From Candidatus Dormiibacterota bacterium (lineage in GTDB: Bacteria; Chloroflexota; Dormibacteria; Aeolococcales; Aeolococcaceae), in assembly GCA_019234035.1 (NCBI GenBank), contig JAFALX010000165.1, positions 1 through 7,197 of the forward strand: a DNA stretch of 7,197 nt, in the 5' to 3' direction. Below the pieces are notes generated by a model, which saw only the letters and a list, made by a program, of their open reading frames with translations, ran no database searches and was not told where the DNA came from. Positions 5,842 to 7,197 of this stretch are shown here, piece after piece. The position numbers were made by a program, and so were the translations under genes. Position 1 is the first letter of the stretch; each line of letters starts with the position of its first letter.

Positions 5842-6564
5842 ATGCGACCTGACGGACGTTCCAACGATGAGATCCGCGCCACGAGCATCGAGTTGAACGT
5901 GCTGCCGTACGCCGAGGGCAGCGCCTTCATCACGATGGGCGACACCAAGGTGCTGTGCGCAGCCTCGGTCGAGGAGCGAACGCCGCAGTGGCGCAAGGGC
6001 ACCGGCCGCGGCTGGCTCACCGCGGAGTACTCGATGCTGCCGCGCAGCACCCAGACGCGGACCGAGCGCGACGGCCGCCGCGGGCGGGTCGACGGGCGCG
6101 TGCAGGAGATCCAGCGGCTGATCGGGCGCAGCCTGCGGGCGGCGCTCAACATGGACGTCCTCGGCGAGCGCACGATCATCGTCGACTGCGACGTGTTCGT
6201 CGCCGACGGCGGCACGCGCACCGCCTCGATCACCGGCGGGTTCGTGGCGCTGGCGCTGGCGGCGATGCGCATGCGTGCCGCGGGGCTCATCCGCGTCGAC
6301 CCGGTGCGCTGGCCCGTCGCCGCCGTGAGCGCGGGGATCGTCGCCGGAGAACCACGCCTGGACCTCGCCTACATCGAGGACTCGGCGGCGGACACGGACA
6401 TGAACTGCGTGGCCGCGGGCGACGGCCGCTTCATCGAGCTGCAGGGCTCGGCGGAGCACGAGCCGTTCTCGCGCGCCGAGATCGATCAGATGCTGGAGCT
6501 CGCGACGTCGGGGTTGCACCAGCTGTTCGCCGTGCAGCAGGAGGCGCTCGCCGCCGCCGTATGA
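5842..6564 (+). CDS. rph: ribonuclease PH (tRNA 3'-end phosphorolytic exoribonuclease)
   Basis: RNase PH uses inorganic phosphate to remove nucleotides after the CCA end of tRNA precursors and also trims other structured RNAs; it works as a ring-shaped hexamer in the cytoplasm. The protein has 240 residues, the normal length. Visible features are MRPDGRSNDEIR at the N-terminus, AEYSMLPRST (61-70), GRVDGRVQEIQRLIGRSLR (81-99) with the phosphate-binding Arg86, DGGTRTASITGG (122-133) with Thr125-Arg126, and EDSAADTDMN (179-188) with the catalytic Asp180 and Asp186. The ATG at 5842 is preferred because it gives the standard N-terminus; a TTG at 5839 would add one residue. No SD is seen before either, so coupling to tatC ten bases upstream is likely. 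The stop overlaps the next start (ATGA). Confidence 0.97.
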   Translation: MRPDGRSNDEIRATSIELNVLPYAEGSAFITMGDTKVLCAASVEERTPQWRKGTGRGWLTAEYSMLPRSTQTRTERDGRRGRVDGRVQEIQRLIGRSLRAALNMDVLGERTIIVDCDVFVADGGTRTASITGGFVALALAAMRMRAAGLIRVDPVRWPVAAVSAGIVAGEPRLDLAYIEDSAADTDMNCVAAGDGRFIELQGSAEHEPFSRAEIDQMLELATSGLHQLFAVQQEALAAAV

Positions 6565-7190
6565 GCACTGTGCGTGACGCCGCCGCGGCGCCACGGCTCG
6601 TTGTGGCCACACGCAACCCGGGCAAGGTGCGCGAGTTCGCGCGATTGCTGGCGGCGTACCCATGGCGGCTGCGCTCGCTGGACGACGCCGGAGTCGGTGG
6701 TGACCTCGACGAGCCCGGGCCGGGGTACACCGAGAACGCCATGGCCAAGGCGCTGGCCGTCGCCGACGCCACGCAATGCGCGGCGCTCGCCGACGACAGC
6801 GGCATCGAGGTCGACGCGCTCCGCGGCTGGCCCGGACCGACATCGGCACGGTGGATGGGGCCGGAGGCGAGCGACCAGGACCGGTTGCGCGGGCTTCTCG
6901 AGGAGGTCGGGCGCACCTCGCCGGACGATCGCCGCTGCCGGTACGTCTGCGTCGTCGCCTTCGCGCAGCCGGCGGCGGAACCCGTGACCGCGCGGGGCGT
7001 CTGCCTGGGGACGCTGGTCTACCCGCGCGGGTCCGCCGGCTTCGGCTACGACCCGTCGTTTCTCTCGCTCGACCTCGGGATCACGTTCGGCGAGGCGTCC
7101 GACGCGGCGAAGGACCGGGTCTCGCACCGGGCTCGCGCGGTCGCGCGGCTGGCCGAGTCCGGGGTGCTCAGCCCCGAGCAGCGCTTGTGA
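6561..7190 (+). CDS. rdgB: RdgB/HAM1 family XTP/dITP pyrophosphatase
   Basis: This enzyme hydrolyses XTP, dITP and ITP to the monophosphate and pyrophosphate, keeping deaminated purines out of nucleic acids. The protein has 209 residues, typical of the family. Motifs are VVATRNPGKVREF (14-26), YTENAMAKA (57-65), ALADDSGIEVDAL (75-87) with the catalytic Asp79, SARWMGPEASDQDR (95-108, usually SARYAGE), GSAGFGYDPSF (157-167), Lys184 and SHRARA (188-193), which contact the nucleobase and phosphates. The ATG overlaps the rph stop by 4 bases; an AGGAGG at 6539-6544 is 16 bases away, too far to be optimal. The rph-rdgB pairing is common in bacteria and supports both calls. The gene is complete, with only seven bases after its stop in the window. 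Confidence 0.95.
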   Translation: MSTVRDAAAAPRLVVATRNPGKVREFARLLAAYPWRLRSLDDAGVGGDLDEPGPGYTENAMAKALAVADATQCAALADDSGIEVDALRGWPGPTSARWMGPEASDQDRLRGLLEEVGRTSPDDRRCRYVCVVAFAQPAAEPVTARGVCLGTLVYPRGSAGFGYDPSFLSLDLGITFGEASDAAKDRVSHRARAVARLAESGVLSPEQRL

Positions 7191-7197
7191 ACCAGCG

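Noticed and set aside
5007..6290. Minus-strand frames of 427 and 268 codons opposite tatC and rph
   Set aside because: Low-complexity Arg/Gln/Asp-rich translations, opposite genes with clear family signatures.
1..7197. A novel defence, mobile or biosynthetic system
   Set aside because: All nine genes belong to well-known housekeeping families, and no stretch of more than 35 bases between complete genes is left unexplained.

Overview
This is a compact, GC-rich bacterial stretch (clearly well above 60% G+C, with strong G/C preference at third codon positions). It carries nine complete genes, all on the + strand, with almost no intergenic DNA; the longest gap is about 35 bases. GTG and TTG starts, 1- to 4-base start/stop overlaps, and two genes that lack a Shine-Dalgarno but carry a TANNNT box just before the ATG suggest a high-GC Terrabacteria-type organism (Actinomycetota, or a Chloroflexota/Dormibacterota-like lineage). 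The lineage is an inference from style and cannot be settled from the sequence alone.

Layout. (1) Positions 17-2639: hemC, hemD and hemB, three enzymes of early tetrapyrrole synthesis. (2) Positions 2639-3418: a membrane-anchored, extracytoplasmic cyclophilin-type prolyl isomerase placed inside the heme cluster. (3) Positions 3415-4731: hemL, glutamate-1-semialdehyde aminomutase, which completes the set. (4) Positions 4747-5831: tatA and tatC, a two-component twin-arginine translocase. (5) Positions 5842-7190: rph (RNase PH) and an RdgB/Ham1-type nucleotide pyrophosphatase, a pair often found together in bacteria. The first 20 bases may hold the last codons of an upstream gene, possibly hemA; this is only a guess.

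How the genes work together. HemL makes 5-aminolevulinate by the C5 (glutamate) route. HemB condenses two molecules to porphobilinogen, HemC polymerises four of these to hydroxymethylbilane, and HemD closes and inverts ring D to give uroporphyrinogen III. TatA and TatC would export folded, often cofactor-bearing, proteins. The anchored cyclophilin probably assists protein folding on the outer face of the membrane. RNase PH trims tRNA 3' ends and RdgB removes non-canonical purine nucleotides.

I see no mobile element, CRISPR array, RNA gene or clear intrinsic terminator, and no evidence of a new multi-gene system. The most interesting signals are a shared TAGRCTGAC element just before the SD-less hemB and tatA starts, the cyclophilin inside the heme operon with a cysteine-bounded insertion next to its active site, and a Tat pair without a tatB.
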